From positions 1-60,552 of IMG/VR virus record IMGVR_UViG_3300048548_000571: a stretch of DNA of 60,552 nucleotides; one strand, written 5' to 3'. Each line of letters opens with the position of its first letter. Position 1 is the stretch's first letter. The notes beneath the pieces were generated by a model. The model was not told the origin of the DNA. It saw nothing but the letters and a program-made list of their open reading frames with translations, and made no database searches. The position numbers were made by a program, and so were the translations under genes. This DNA is from a virus. Below, piece after piece: positions 49,619 through 56,128 of the stretch.

Positions 49619-50521
49619 TCATTCTTCAGCGAGTCGCTGGAAGTATGAGAGTGCATCGTCATCGTCTGACTCACCAGTGGAGACAGTAGGTGCTGGTGCT
49701 TTGGGGGTGATATCAGGAGCGTTAAACCCACCAGTGGTAGGGATAGGATCCTCATCCTCCTCGTACTGTGCCTGTTGGACAGGACGTGAGACACCGAGCA
49801 CAGTATTCATACGGCTCTCGATCTCATCATATGCTTTGAATTGATCGGCAGTAGTGAATGCTTCCAGACTGTATGCTTGCTTCCAGAGTTGTTCCATCTC
49901 GTCATCATCAGCACTCAATGCAGAAGGTGCTGCGAACTCGGAAGCATCGTAGTTCCAATAACCACCAATGGTACGGATCTTCAGTTTGAAGTTAGCACCT
50001 TCCCACAGGTCAAAAGGATTGACAGGGGTTTCATCATCGAACTCGGGTTGCATTGCGGCAAGAACCTTGTCGTGGATCTTCTTGCCATACTTGTAGAGGA
50101 ACACCTTGCCTTCGTTGTCAGGATTAGCAGAATCCTTGACGACATAGATGTTGCTGTAGTAGGAGAGTTTACGCTTGCGATTGCGAGCGATCTCCTTGTC
50201 GCTCTCAACTCCACTGTTCCAGAGTTTGTTGTTGGCGGCACAGACAGGGCACTGCTCACCTTTAGTGGTGGGGCAGTTGTCGATCAACCAACCACCAGGA
50301 CCTTGGAAGGCGTGGTTGTAGAGCTTTGCCCAGGGGAGGGATTCACCCTCGGGTGCTGGCAGGAAACGGACGACGGCGTAACCATTACCAGTAGCGTCAA
50401 GTGCGGGCTTCCAGAGTCTCTCGTCGCCGCTGCTGTTTGCATTGGTGGACTTCTGAAGTTCCTTCTGGAGGAAATCAAAGTTGCTCTGGGACTTGCGCTT
50501 AAGTTCTGCGAAATTAGACAT
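49619..50521 (-). CDS. 32: gp32 single-stranded DNA-binding protein
   Basis: 300 residues. The N-terminal basic domain (ELKRKSQSNFDFLQKELQKS) mediates cooperativity. The OB-fold core has the T4-type zinc site His70, Cys83, Cys91, Cys94 (NHAF...NC...CPVC), one His and three Cys as in T4 gp32. The acidic C-terminus (GESDDDDALSYFQRLAEE) would bind replication partners. It coats ssDNA in replication and recombination. A dedicated host-type promoter and an unusual leader suggest strong, self-regulated expression. Confidence 0.9.
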   Translation of the reverse strand: MSNFAELKRKSQSNFDFLQKELQKSTNANSSGDERLWKPALDATGNGYAVVRFLPAPEGESLPWAKLYNHAFQGPGGWLIDNCPTTKGEQCPVCAANNKLWNSGVESDKEIARNRKRKLSYYSNIYVVKDSANPDNEGKVFLYKYGKKIHDKVLAAMQPEFDDETPVNPFDLWEGANFKLKIRTIGGYWNYDASEFAAPSALSADDDEMEQLWKQAYSLEAFTTADQFKAYDEIESRMNTVLGVSRPVQQAQYEEDEDPIPTTGGFNAPDITPKAPAPTVSTGESDDDDALSYFQRLAEE

Positions 50522-50565
50522 GGATGTTTTGGATGTTAGGATGTGGCTTATGTGACCCCCGTCAC
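50522..50565 (-). promoter_or_regulatory. gp32 mRNA leader: 5' hairpin and three ACATCC repeats
   Basis: From the promoter, transcription should begin near 50564. The transcript would start with GTGACGGGGGTCAC (50552-50565), a 5-bp stem at its very 5' end. Then come three ACATCC copies (50539-50544, 50531-50536, 50522-50527), the last directly touching the ATG. No Shine-Dalgarno sequence is present. This resembles in plan the T4 gp32 autogenous operator (5' structure plus unstructured repeats). Confidence 0.55.
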
Positions 50566-50571
50566 GATCGT

Positions 50572-50600
50572 ATTATAACACAGGCAGAAGTCGGGGTCAA
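50572..50600 (-). promoter_or_regulatory. sigma70-type promoter of gp32
   Basis: Minus strand TTGACC (50595-50600), 17-nt spacer, TATAAT (50572-50577). The -35 overlaps the stop of the DUF1825-like gene. It gives gp32 its own promoter in addition to readthrough from upstream. Confidence 0.8.
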
Positions 50601-50938
50601 TACCCTTCTGCCTTGAGTGTGTCTCTCATGACCTCGATCTTTTCGACCAGCTCATCAAAGACAACGTTAGCGTCCTCGTCTTCGGACGCCCCAAACATGA
50701 CAGCAGCTTGTTTAATGCTGTCTGCCATGTCAATTGCCTCGGGATCATCAGACAACTTCAGTCTAGTATAGAAGACCTTCTGCTTGACGATCATCTCTTG
50801 TAACACATCGAAATATTCTAGTTTTCTTTCGGGAGATAACGCAGGAAATGTCATCGCTGCTCTCATACAATACTCTTGCATGGTTGCAAGTTCTTGTAGG
50901 TCACCTTTGACCATCTCCGACTTAAAGAAATCAGTCAT
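50597..50938 (-). CDS. DUF1825-like cyanophage protein, 113 aa
   Basis: Helical protein (MTDFFKSEMVKGDLQELATM...) with the pattern of the cyanobacterial DUF1825 family: short N-terminal FF.S..V, a central EYFDVLQEMIVKQKVFYTRLKLSDDPEA stretch (split about 61-88) and a helical C-terminus. It lies between gp33 and gp32, as I recall for cyanomyoviruses. Function unknown. Its ATG overlaps the gp33 stop (ATGA). Confidence 0.65.
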   Translation of the reverse strand: MTDFFKSEMVKGDLQELATMQEYCMRAAMTFPALSPERKLEYFDVLQEMIVKQKVFYTRLKLSDDPEAIDMADSIKQAAVMFGASEDEDANVVFDELVEKIEVMRDTLKAEGY

Positions 50939-51153
50939 ACCAACAATAGTTTAGCTCTACTAGTTTTCTTAATGTAATTTAGTTTCTGTGCGTCGTACTT
51001 AAGTTTTTCCTTAAGTGGTTTGCTAATGAGTTTAGGAACTGATTCGATCTCAATGTCATGAGTCTCGCAGTAAAACACGATTGCATCAATGTAGTTCATT
51101 GCATTATCAAATGCAATTTTCTCTATGTCTTGAGAGAATTTTGCAGTAGTCAT
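50935..51153 (-). CDS. 33: gp33-like late transcription coactivator, 72 aa
   Basis: Short acidic/helical protein resembling T4 gp33, the coactivator that links gp55-containing RNA polymerase to the sliding clamp. MNYIDAIVFYCETHDIEIES and KLISKPLKEKLKYDAQKLNY parallel T4 gp33's YLEATTAFLEEN...FIPSGIIEKIQSEA region. The C-terminus AKLLLV is hydrophobic, like the clamp-binding tail of T4 gp33 (LDFLL). The start is the ATG at 51153, preceded by GGAGG at 8 nt. Confidence 0.7.
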   Translation of the reverse strand: MTTAKFSQDIEKIAFDNAMNYIDAIVFYCETHDIEIESVPKLISKPLKEKLKYDAQKLNYIKKTSRAKLLLV

Positions 51154-51157
51154 AAAT

Positions 51158-51850
51158 TTATCCTCCAGTTTGTCTAGCATATTTTCCCTGGTATTCTTGG
51201 ATGTACTCTTGTAATTTGAAAAGATATTCTTTCTTGGGCGGCATAACTTTCACTTGAGTGTCACCATTTTCACAAGCAACAATAGTAACCAACTTCTTTA
51301 CTGACAAACCATATACTTCTTGCAGCATACATGCGTAGCCACATTCTTGTACAAAATAGTCGTAAAGGTATTGCTCCTTCTTCGGTGCTTCCGCTGTCTT
51401 GAAATCAATGATGGCAAGTTCCCCCTCATACTCTGCAATGCAGTCAACTCTTCCTGCAATTTGTAAATAATCAGAGTATAGTGCCGCCTCTTGTAGATAT
51501 ACCCTATTTATACGATCAAGAACTTCACGAGATGAATGAAACATGCACCAGGGAAGAGGCATGTCCTTGTACTTTGTGGTATCAAGTTCATTGTTGATGT
51601 AGTCTTCAACCAGTTTATGGTAGCGTGTACCTCTACCAGAAGCACGAGTAGATTTGGCTGTCGCTGCCTTGTCACCTACCCGTCTCCTCCATTTAGCTAG
51701 ACCTGCTTGTTTCTTTGAATTATTACCAATCACAGTGGTGATCGATGGATACTTACCACCAGTAGGGGTGACATAGTATCGCTTACCATCGATGGTTTCA
51801 GTTACCATCTCAACTGGTGTTAGATCACCAACATGATTAAAGATATTCAT
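51158..51850 (-). CDS. PD-(D/E)XK exonuclease (MGME1/RecB-like)
   Basis: 230 residues. GRGTRYHKLVEDYI (His/Glu of motif I), AGRVDCIAEYEGELAIIDFK (D...E-x-K catalytic core, about 132-151) and QECGYACMLQEVYG (motif IV) mark a PD-(D/E)XK nuclease of the RecB/MGME1 group, often seen in cyanophages next to phoH and gp33. Likely degrades or trims DNA ends in replication, recombination or host DNA recycling. The ATG overlaps the PhoH stop. Confidence 0.8.
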   Translation of the reverse strand: MNIFNHVGDLTPVEMVTETIDGKRYYVTPTGGKYPSITTVIGNNSKKQAGLAKWRRRVGDKAATAKSTRASGRGTRYHKLVEDYINNELDTTKYKDMPLPWCMFHSSREVLDRINRVYLQEAALYSDYLQIAGRVDCIAEYEGELAIIDFKTAEAPKKEQYLYDYFVQECGYACMLQEVYGLSVKKLVTIVACENGDTQVKVMPPKKEYLFKLQEYIQEYQGKYARQTGG

Positions 51851-52602
51851 TAAAGACCCAAGTTAATTTTACTAATGAGATAGGATTTGACTAGACCAGA
51901 ACGAACGATGTCTTCAATGTCATACTCGACTAGAGAAAACTCATCCATGTCCTGAAGAATACGTTGGAAGTCAATGATACCTGACTTCTCATTTGCTTTT
52001 TGCAAGTCAGACTGACGAGCATCACCACAGAACATGATCTTTGTGTCTTGACCACAGCGAGTCATGATTGAATCAAGTTCGTGGAAGTTTAAGTTCTGAC
52101 ATTCATCGATGATAACAATGGAGTTATCCAGTGTAGTACCACGGAGGAATGAGGTGGACCAGAATGATACAGTTTCTTGTGCCTTCAGATTTTCATACAG
52201 CATTTCAAAGCTGTTGTCATCAGGCATCTCGAACATGTATTTTACCATGTTCTTGTAAGGAATCTGATACAAAGATGCTTTATCTTCATGGGTTCCTGGT
52301 AGGAAACCGATCTCCCTCGTAGCGACCAAGGATCTAACGATATAAACTTTATCATATGGGGTGTCCTCATCTAATACATCACGGAGAGCAAGGTACAACG
52401 CAACAAATGTTTTACCTGTACCAGCACACCCATAAGCATAGATATTTTGCCCCTTACCATACTCATCAAACATCAATCTTTGATTGTCTGTGAGTGGTTC
52501 AATTGGTAGGAGATAGGAAGAATTGACAGGTTTCTTCCTTTTCATTTGCTTTGTAGACATACCATTAATGTCAGGTTGATTACGCTTTCTTGCTCTAGGC
52601 AT
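51850..52602 (-). CDS. phoH: PhoH-like ATPase
   Basis: 250 residues. Walker A GCAGTGKT (58-65), Walker B IVIIDECQNL (about 161-170) and a C-terminal FCGDARQSDL sensor block define a PhoH-family P-loop ATPase. The gene is common in marine phages; the role is unsettled (phosphate stress, RNA or translation-linked ATPase). The basic N-terminus (MPRARKRNQPD) may bind nucleic acid. It lies in an operon with the nuclease, thyX and small genes. Confidence 0.9.
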   Translation of the reverse strand: MPRARKRNQPDINGMSTKQMKRKKPVNSSYLLPIEPLTDNQRLMFDEYGKGQNIYAYGCAGTGKTFVALYLALRDVLDEDTPYDKVYIVRSLVATREIGFLPGTHEDKASLYQIPYKNMVKYMFEMPDDNSFEMLYENLKAQETVSFWSTSFLRGTTLDNSIVIIDECQNLNFHELDSIMTRCGQDTKIMFCGDARQSDLQKANEKSGIIDFQRILQDMDEFSLVEYDIEDIVRSGLVKSYLISKINLGL

Positions 52603-52605
52603 GGG

Positions 52606-52845
52606 TCACCACTCAATAGTTGAATTTCTGATTTTGGATGCACGAGTCATGATATCGTTCCATCCTGGATGAGTTTTACTCATCTTGTGTTTCCACTCAC
52701 CGACTTCACCAACACCAGCAACACCTGCTTGCCAGTCTTTATCCCAGTCAGGATTGGTCAGTCTCCATTGATCGTATTCTCTTACAGACATGTGGAGTTC
52801 TTTAGTCTCCCCAGTCTGGGTGTTCTTAACTGGATACGTCGGCAT
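52606..52845 (-). CDS. Conserved cyanophage protein, 79 aa
   Basis: Starts at the ATG at 52845 with AGGAGG about 7 nt upstream; a longer frame is a shadow of the gene upstream. MPTYPVKNTQTGETKELHMS followed by VREYDQWRLTNPDWDKDW and HPGWNDIMTRASKI is a pattern I recall from small conserved T4-like cyanophage proteins. Function unknown. It overlaps the upstream gene by 20 bp. Confidence 0.65.
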   Translation of the reverse strand: MPTYPVKNTQTGETKELHMSVREYDQWRLTNPDWDKDWQAGVAGVGEVGEWKHKMSKTHPGWNDIMTRASKIRNSTIEW

Positions 52846-53068
52846 CTTCTTCCTCCTCTTGTGGTTTCTTGTTGAATCCAAATGGTCCAACCTTTTCTTT
52901 AACTCGTTCCTTCATCACACAACCAGTCAGTGCCTCCATTACTTTCAGCACGTCTTCTGCTTTTGTGGGTCCTGGTCCAAGTCGTTCTACAACGTAGTTA
53001 TACTTCGCGAAGAACTCATCACTTACATTTTTGTAATCATCAACTGTGATTGGTTCAGTCATTGCCAT
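52826..53068 (-). CDS. Conserved cyanophage hypothetical protein, 80 aa
   Basis: The start is either the ATG at 53068 or the one two codons later at 53062 that overlaps the thyX stop (ATGA). Helical protein with VDDYKNVSDEFFAKYNYVVE, EDVLKVMEALTGCVMKERV and an acidic C-terminus (QEEEEDADVSS). No known domain. Coupled with thyX. Confidence 0.6.
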   Translation of the reverse strand: MAMTEPITVDDYKNVSDEFFAKYNYVVERLGPGPTKAEDVLKVMEALTGCVMKERVKEKVGPFGFNKKPQEEEEDADVSS

Positions 53069-53694
53069 TCTAAAGCCTCGGATACTGTAGGGAATTGTTC
53101 AATAAAGATTTTGCGAGCACCTTCTGCAATGTCCATGTGTTCTTTCTGTGTACCATGTGCCGAGCGAAGATCGATATAATGGATCCATGATCTGCATGAG
53201 CCTGTCATGTAGATTTTTGTTGGCACGGCGAGGGGTAGTACAAAACGAGCACACTCCTTTGCAATTGATGCGTCAAGCATTTGCTTGTAGAGTTTCATTC
53301 CTGCATCAAAGTGCTGTTGCATTTTGATCTGGAACTCTTGACGGACAAAGGGATCGATATCATCAATAGAGTTCTGTCGATTCTTTGTGTCCTGTCGTCG
53401 CAAGTCAGGTAGTGGGATCTCGCCTAGCAGAGATGAGTCTGCATAGCGTTGGGAAAACTCTTGAAATGTGAACGAACGGTGACGCAGCACTTGAGCTGCT
53501 ACACCGCGTGTTGTATTTATCTCAAGCGTCATGTATGCCTGTTCAAAGACAGACCAGTGCTGATGTTGTACGCAATACTTAAGGAGTCCCGCTACCTTCG
53601 GGTTCTCCTGGTTCGCTGGATTGCTCACCCTCGCTACGTACCCCATCGTCTGCTCCGCCTCGGGAGTCACGCTTACGAGATTCACTGATGTCAT
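53059..53694 (-). CDS. thyX: Flavin-dependent thymidylate synthase ThyX
   Basis: 211 residues. The ThyX motif RHRSFTFQEFSQRY (71-84, matching RHRxxSxxxxSxR with Thr at one Ser) and the catalytic C-terminal SCRSWIHYIDLRSAHGTQKE (about 162-181) identify the enzyme, which methylates dUMP to dTMP using FAD and methylene-THF. It supplies dTTP for phage replication. The start is the ATG at 53694 (SD AAGGA 7 nt before); the TTG two codons earlier is not needed. The upstream small gene overlaps its 5' end by about 115 bp. Confidence 0.95.
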   Translation of the reverse strand: MTSVNLVSVTPEAEQTMGYVARVSNPANQENPKVAGLLKYCVQHQHWSVFEQAYMTLEINTTRGVAAQVLRHRSFTFQEFSQRYADSSLLGEIPLPDLRRQDTKNRQNSIDDIDPFVRQEFQIKMQQHFDAGMKLYKQMLDASIAKECARFVLPLAVPTKIYMTGSCRSWIHYIDLRSAHGTQKEHMDIAEGARKIFIEQFPTVSEALEWQ

Positions 53695-53851
53695 ACCCAA
53701 ATCCTTTTCGTTTCTGTTCGTTTTTGATTAGTGCTCGTTCAAGCATTGCATCATAAAGATCACTCACCCCTGTCTGAATTTCTTCAGAAGTCATGGTGTT
53801 GATGTTTTTCATTGCTTTCTTCAGTCGCCTGACCTTTGATAGCTTCTTCAT
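53579..53851 (-). CDS. Hypothetical protein, up to 90 aa
   Basis: MKKLSKVRRLKKAMKNINTM then MTSEEIQTGVSDLYDAMLER: a basic helical N-terminus and a helix-rich core I recall from small cyanophage genes beside thyX. The C-terminal 36 codons run inside thyX in another frame and are low-complexity (RGGADDGVRSEGEQSSEPGE), so the true gene may once have ended earlier. A TATAAT box lies at the first ATG, so the start could be the ATG at 53809. Confidence 0.5.
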   Translation of the reverse strand: MKKLSKVRRLKKAMKNINTMTSEEIQTGVSDLYDAMLERALIKNEQKRKGFGYDISESRKRDSRGGADDGVRSEGEQSSEPGEPEGSGTP

Positions 53852-53868
53852 ATTATATCATAGATTGG

Positions 53869-54036
53869 TTAGTCTGCATAGCCATCATCGTCTCCATCGT
53901 ATCTAGCATAAGCAGCTGACACATCATGGCGATCCGATTTGATGTATGCATTGGGGTCGGAATAGATCTCTGCTTCTAAAGCATTGAGCAAAGACTTAAG
54001 ATTCTTGTGGATTAATTTTAATCTCTCTCTGTCCAT
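53869..54036 (-). CDS. Conserved cyanophage small protein, 55 aa
   Basis: Short gene with GGGAG 6 nt before its ATG. MDRERLKLIHKNLKSLLNAL, EAEIYSDPNAYIKSD, then an acidic ending DGDDDGYAD; this form is familiar from many cyanomyoviruses. Function unknown. It follows a terminator and a TATAAT box. Confidence 0.65.
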   Translation of the reverse strand: MDRERLKLIHKNLKSLLNALEAEIYSDPNAYIKSDRHDVSAAYARYDGDDDGYAD

Positions 54037-54065
54037 GTGTACTCCCTTTAATTATATAGTAGCAT

Positions 54066-54090
54066 AAAAAAAGAGGGGTTGCAACCCCTC
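54066..54090 (-). terminator. Intrinsic terminator (perfect 18-bp dyad)
   Basis: Minus strand GAGGGGTTGCAACCCCTC followed by seven Ts, directly after the 57-aa gene. The stem is a perfect palindrome. Confidence 0.85.
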
Positions 54091-54098
54091 CGAAAGTA

Positions 54099-54272
54099 TT
54101 ACATTAAGATTCTTCTGCAGATTCTCTTACATTGTGTCTGGTTTAGCGCGTCACATTCAATTAGACATTCATAGTAGTCATCTAGTTTTTGATTTTCTGT
54201 TTGTAGATTGTCAAGTGTGTCTTCTAGATGTCTCCATTCGTCAAGTTGATTTCGTGACAGTAGTGTGTGCAT
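54099..54272 (-). CDS. Small hypothetical protein, 57 aa
   Basis: Starts at the ATG at 54272 with GGAGG 5 nt upstream. A helical, acidic protein with DTLDNLQTENQKLDDYYECL and a Cys/Arg-rich tail (QTQCKRICRRILM). Possibly a coiled-coil dimer. Ended by the perfect-dyad terminator. Function unknown. Confidence 0.55.
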   Translation of the reverse strand: MHTLLSRNQLDEWRHLEDTLDNLQTENQKLDDYYECLIECDALNQTQCKRICRRILM

Positions 54273-54324
54273 ATCCACCTCCAATTCGACTGATCAAATA
54301 ATATAGAGAGGGGGTTTGGTTCAT
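54241..54324 (-). CDS. Possible 27-aa leader peptide
   Basis: ATG at 54324 with GGAGG 5 nt upstream, about 15 nt beyond the expected start from the TATAAT box at 54346-54351. It reads MNQTPSLYYLISRIGGGYAH... and ends inside the 57-aa gene, overlapping its ribosome binding site. It could couple or attenuate translation of that gene, or be chance. Only the good ribosome site supports it. Confidence 0.3.
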   Translation of the reverse strand: MNQTPSLYYLISRIGGGYAHTTVTKST

Positions 54325-54396
54325 GACTACCTCCGATAATGCTATATTATATAGGACTATTGTAGTAGATATTACAGTTGTTTGATGTGTTACCAC

Positions 54397-54425
54397 AAAA
54401 AAAGAGAGGTAACGATACCTCTCTT
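54397..54425 (-). terminator. Intrinsic terminator
   Basis: Minus strand AAGAGAGGTA-TCGT-TACCTCTCTT followed by seven Ts, 20 bp past the stop of the 52-aa gene. Confidence 0.85.
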
Positions 54426-54444
54426 AACGAAAACGTATTAAGTT

Positions 54445-54603
54445 TTATTGATTCACTTTCCAGCTGGACGTGCCTCGTGATTTTAGATAAACCATTTTGG
54501 CATATGTTATACCACGATAAGTCAAGAGTCTAAAGACTTTATCTGGATCGTGTTTAGCAGAATCATAGACTGGAAGATCATATTCAAATCTGATCTTCAG
54601 CAT
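54445..54603 (-). CDS. Small protein with one YRG motif (DUF4278-like), 52 aa
   Basis: ATG at 54603 preceded by GGGGGA. MLKIRFEYDLPVYDSAKHDP leads to RLLTYRGITYAKM, which fits the L-x-YRG-x-x-Y motif of the cyanobacterial/cyanophage DUF4278 domain. The end is basic (SRGTSSWKVNQ). Function unknown. A small hairpin (CCTACA/TGTAGG) lies just before its ribosome site and could modulate it. Confidence 0.6.
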   Translation of the reverse strand: MLKIRFEYDLPVYDSAKHDPDKVFRLLTYRGITYAKMVYLKSRGTSSWKVNQ

Positions 54604-54611
54604 CTTTCCCC

Positions 54612-54707
54612 CTACATCTTTTGTAGGAGGAGGATCTCACCGTAAAGTAATGCGATGAATGCTGCACAACCTAGGGATGTTACTCCAACTAATTGTAGTG
54701 CTTGCAT
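54612..54707 (-). CDS. Tiny single-pass membrane protein, 31 aa
   Basis: MQALQLVGVTSLGCAAFIAL followed by LYGEILLLQKM: almost all hydrophobic, one transmembrane helix, in size like small photosystem or cytochrome b6f subunits but not matching any I know. The start is 6 bp after the stop of the double-YRG gene, and the stop lies before the next ATG. No strong Shine-Dalgarno sequence, so it may be coupled to the gene upstream. Confidence 0.5.
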   Translation of the reverse strand: MQALQLVGVTSLGCAAFIALLYGEILLLQKM

Positions 54708-54712
54708 GTCGA

Positions 54713-54880
54713 TCACTTAACGTAGGTGCGACCGCGATAGCAGAATGTGCCATGAGCTTCCTTGCTTTCTACACAACGCTGATCGTACCCAACACCACGG
54801 TAAGAGGTGTGAGTGATTTGTGCGTCGTGAAGTGCCGCTGCCTTCTGGATCTGCTTCTTGATGAGAGTTAAGGTGTTCAT
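54713..54880 (-). CDS. Small protein with two YRG motifs (DUF4278-like), 55 aa
   Basis: ATG at 54880 with GAGG 8 nt upstream. After a helical start (MNTLTLIKKQIQKAAALHDA) it has two repeats, THTSYRGVGYD and GTFCYRGRTYVK, the DUF4278 YRG pattern often found in duplicate in cyanophage proteins. Cys residues precede both repeat ends. Function unknown. Confidence 0.65.
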   Translation of the reverse strand: MNTLTLIKKQIQKAAALHDAQITHTSYRGVGYDQRCVESKEAHGTFCYRGRTYVK

Positions 54881-54950
54881 GAGTATGTCCTCTGAAGTTA
54901 GGGTGGTTTAATCCCCGTTCCTTCAGTCGTTTGCGTCCCAATCCAACCAC

Positions 54951-55121
54951 CTATTCGTGATCAGACCAATACCAATCACATTCTGGGTTTGATTCCTTTA
55001 CGGTATCAACCAACTCGATCTTCAATACATCGTCGATGTATTTGTTTGCCCGAATCCTCAACATGATAGCATCGGTTTGCTGGCATGATAGAGTTGTATA
55101 CAGAAGTAATTCTGGTATCAT
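54951..55121 (-). CDS. Small exported-like protein, 56 aa
   Basis: MIPELLLYTTLSCQQTDAIM: a short hydrophobic N-terminus ending at Cys, then a helical region RIRANKYIDDVLKIELVDTV and a Cys near the end (NPECDW). Together with its neighbour at 55.16 kb it fits a cyanophage family of tiny proteins with hydrophobic N-terminus and an SC...C pair. Ends in WYWSDHE. Export or membrane anchoring is inferred only. GGAGC lies about 10 nt upstream. Confidence 0.6.
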   Translation of the reverse strand: MIPELLLYTTLSCQQTDAIMLRIRANKYIDDVLKIELVDTVKESNPECDWYWSDHE

Positions 55122-55156
55122 GGGATGAACGCTCCGTTCCGCGACTTACTTGCGTC

Positions 55157-55357
55157 TTATGTATAAGATCCTTCGCACTGACCTTCCACTTTTGTCTTGA
55201 GATATCCAATTAAAGCCCACTTCGACCGTTGGTCTAGGTTGGGATCCATCTGAATTTCCACACGACGTTGGAGGAACCTTTCACATGACATGTGCCACCC
55301 GTAGGGGGAACCGTCTTGATGATGGGCAAGGGTCAATGCCAGTAGGATACTGATCAT
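55157..55357 (-). CDS. Small exported-like protein, 66 aa
   Basis: MISILLALTLAHHQDGSPYG begins with a hydrophobic signal-like segment, followed by WHMSCERFLQRRVEIQMDPN and SKWALIGYLKTKVEGQCEG, with two Cys framing a helical core as in the 56-aa neighbour. This pattern is common in marine cyanomyoviruses. First gene after the promoter at 55.38-55.40 kb, with a very short leader and no clear Shine-Dalgarno sequence. Confidence 0.65.
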   Translation of the reverse strand: MISILLALTLAHHQDGSPYGWHMSCERFLQRRVEIQMDPNLDQRSKWALIGYLKTKVEGQCEGSYT

Positions 55358-55375
55358 AAGATGAACGATTGCTAT

Positions 55376-55405
55376 AGTATAGCACTACTATATAGCATTT
55401 GTCAA
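55376..55405 (-). promoter_or_regulatory. sigma70-type promoter
   Basis: Minus strand TTGACA (55400-55405), 18-nt spacer, TATACT (55376-55381). It drives the block of tiny genes at 55.4-54.4 kb. Confidence 0.7.
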
Positions 55406-55427
55406 ATGTATCGACTGTTACATTTAA

Positions 55428-55694
55428 CTATTTTTTATTCTTTGGTGGTTCGTTAGGGTCCACCCAAAGTTTGGGGTTGGCTCTCCCCTCTGTCTGTGTC
55501 ATGGTAACAAAGTCTTTACCATACATGTCCCAGTAGTGATCAAAGATATCCACACGTCCAGGAGCAGTTACGATATCAAACTTGGTGATACCATCTTGAG
55601 AATACTCTACCATGTAAGCAGAGTATGGAAGACTGCGATCCTGGCAAAGGGTAGGATCACATTCCTGATGCAGCATCTTGATTCCTTTTCCCAT
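55428..55694 (-). CDS. Conserved cyanophage hypothetical protein, 88 aa
   Basis: The start ATG at 55694 overlaps the TGA of the DUF6433-like gene (TGATG), with GGGGGA upstream; longer frames are shadows. MGKGIKMLHQECDPTLCQDR, YMVEYSQDGITKFDIVTAPG, VDIFDHYWDMYGKDF and GRANPKLWVDPNEPP form a pattern I recall in cyanomyoviruses. The CxxxxxxC near the N-terminus may be a metal or redox site. Function unknown. Confidence 0.65.
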   Translation of the reverse strand: MGKGIKMLHQECDPTLCQDRSLPYSAYMVEYSQDGITKFDIVTAPGRVDIFDHYWDMYGKDFVTMTQTEGRANPKLWVDPNEPPKNKK

Positions 55695-56128
55695 CAGCCG
55701 CGATTCCCCCATTGAATGTGAGGGAATGCCTCGGACACCACTGCTTTGGTGATCTTCCAACGCTTACCCAGTTTCTTATCCTTGACCAGAGTCAGAACCT
55801 CTGCTTCACCAGCAGTCAGACCCTCTAGCATCTGGATGAACAGTTCCTCACGTCGGGACTGTTTAAGGGTGCTGCTACCGCCCTTGAAGAAGAGATACAG
55901 CTTTCGGTACTCTTTCTCCAGGACCGAGTGTTCCGTCCCTTCAGGGGCATCGTTGACGGTGTAGGGGACCTCTCCTGGTGGCAGCATGCTGACGATGCTC
56001 TCGTCAAAGTTTGCAATCAAGAGAGCACGAAGGGCATTAGTATTGTATTGCAATAGCAACTTCTTCTTCTCTGCCTTGGTCTTCGCATTGCTCACTTTCT
56101 GGAGCACTTCATTAATAAGCAAATTCAT
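55694..56128 (-). CDS. DUF6433-like phage protein, 144 aa
   Basis: MNLLINEVLQKVSNAKTKAE, ALRALLIANFDESIVSMLPP, a KLYLFFKGG segment, RREELFIQMLEGLTAGEAEV and TKAVVSEAFPHI follow the order of the T4-like DUF6433 family. These are helical proteins usually lying next to the RNase H and late replication genes; function unknown. Stop and start overlaps with both neighbours place it in the rnh operon. Confidence 0.7.
   Translation of the reverse strand: MNLLINEVLQKVSNAKTKAEKKKLLLQYNTNALRALLIANFDESIVSMLPPGEVPYTVNDAPEGTEHSVLEKEYRKLYLFFKGGSSTLKQSRREELFIQMLEGLTAGEAEVLTLVKDKKLGKRWKITKAVVSEAFPHIQWGNRG

Noticed and set aside
49841-50539. 232-codon plus-strand frame opposite gp32
   Set aside because: Antisense shadow of a clearly recognised gp32 gene; no ribosome site and no known pattern.
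54717-54950. 77-codon minus frame (MVGLGRKRLKERG...)
   Set aside because: Lies mostly over the 55-aa double-YRG gene in another frame; that gene has a proper ribosome site and family motif.
55006-55209. 67-codon minus frame (MDISRQKWKVSAKD...)
   Set aside because: Overlaps the 56-aa and 66-aa genes, both of which show recognisable family patterns; this one does not.
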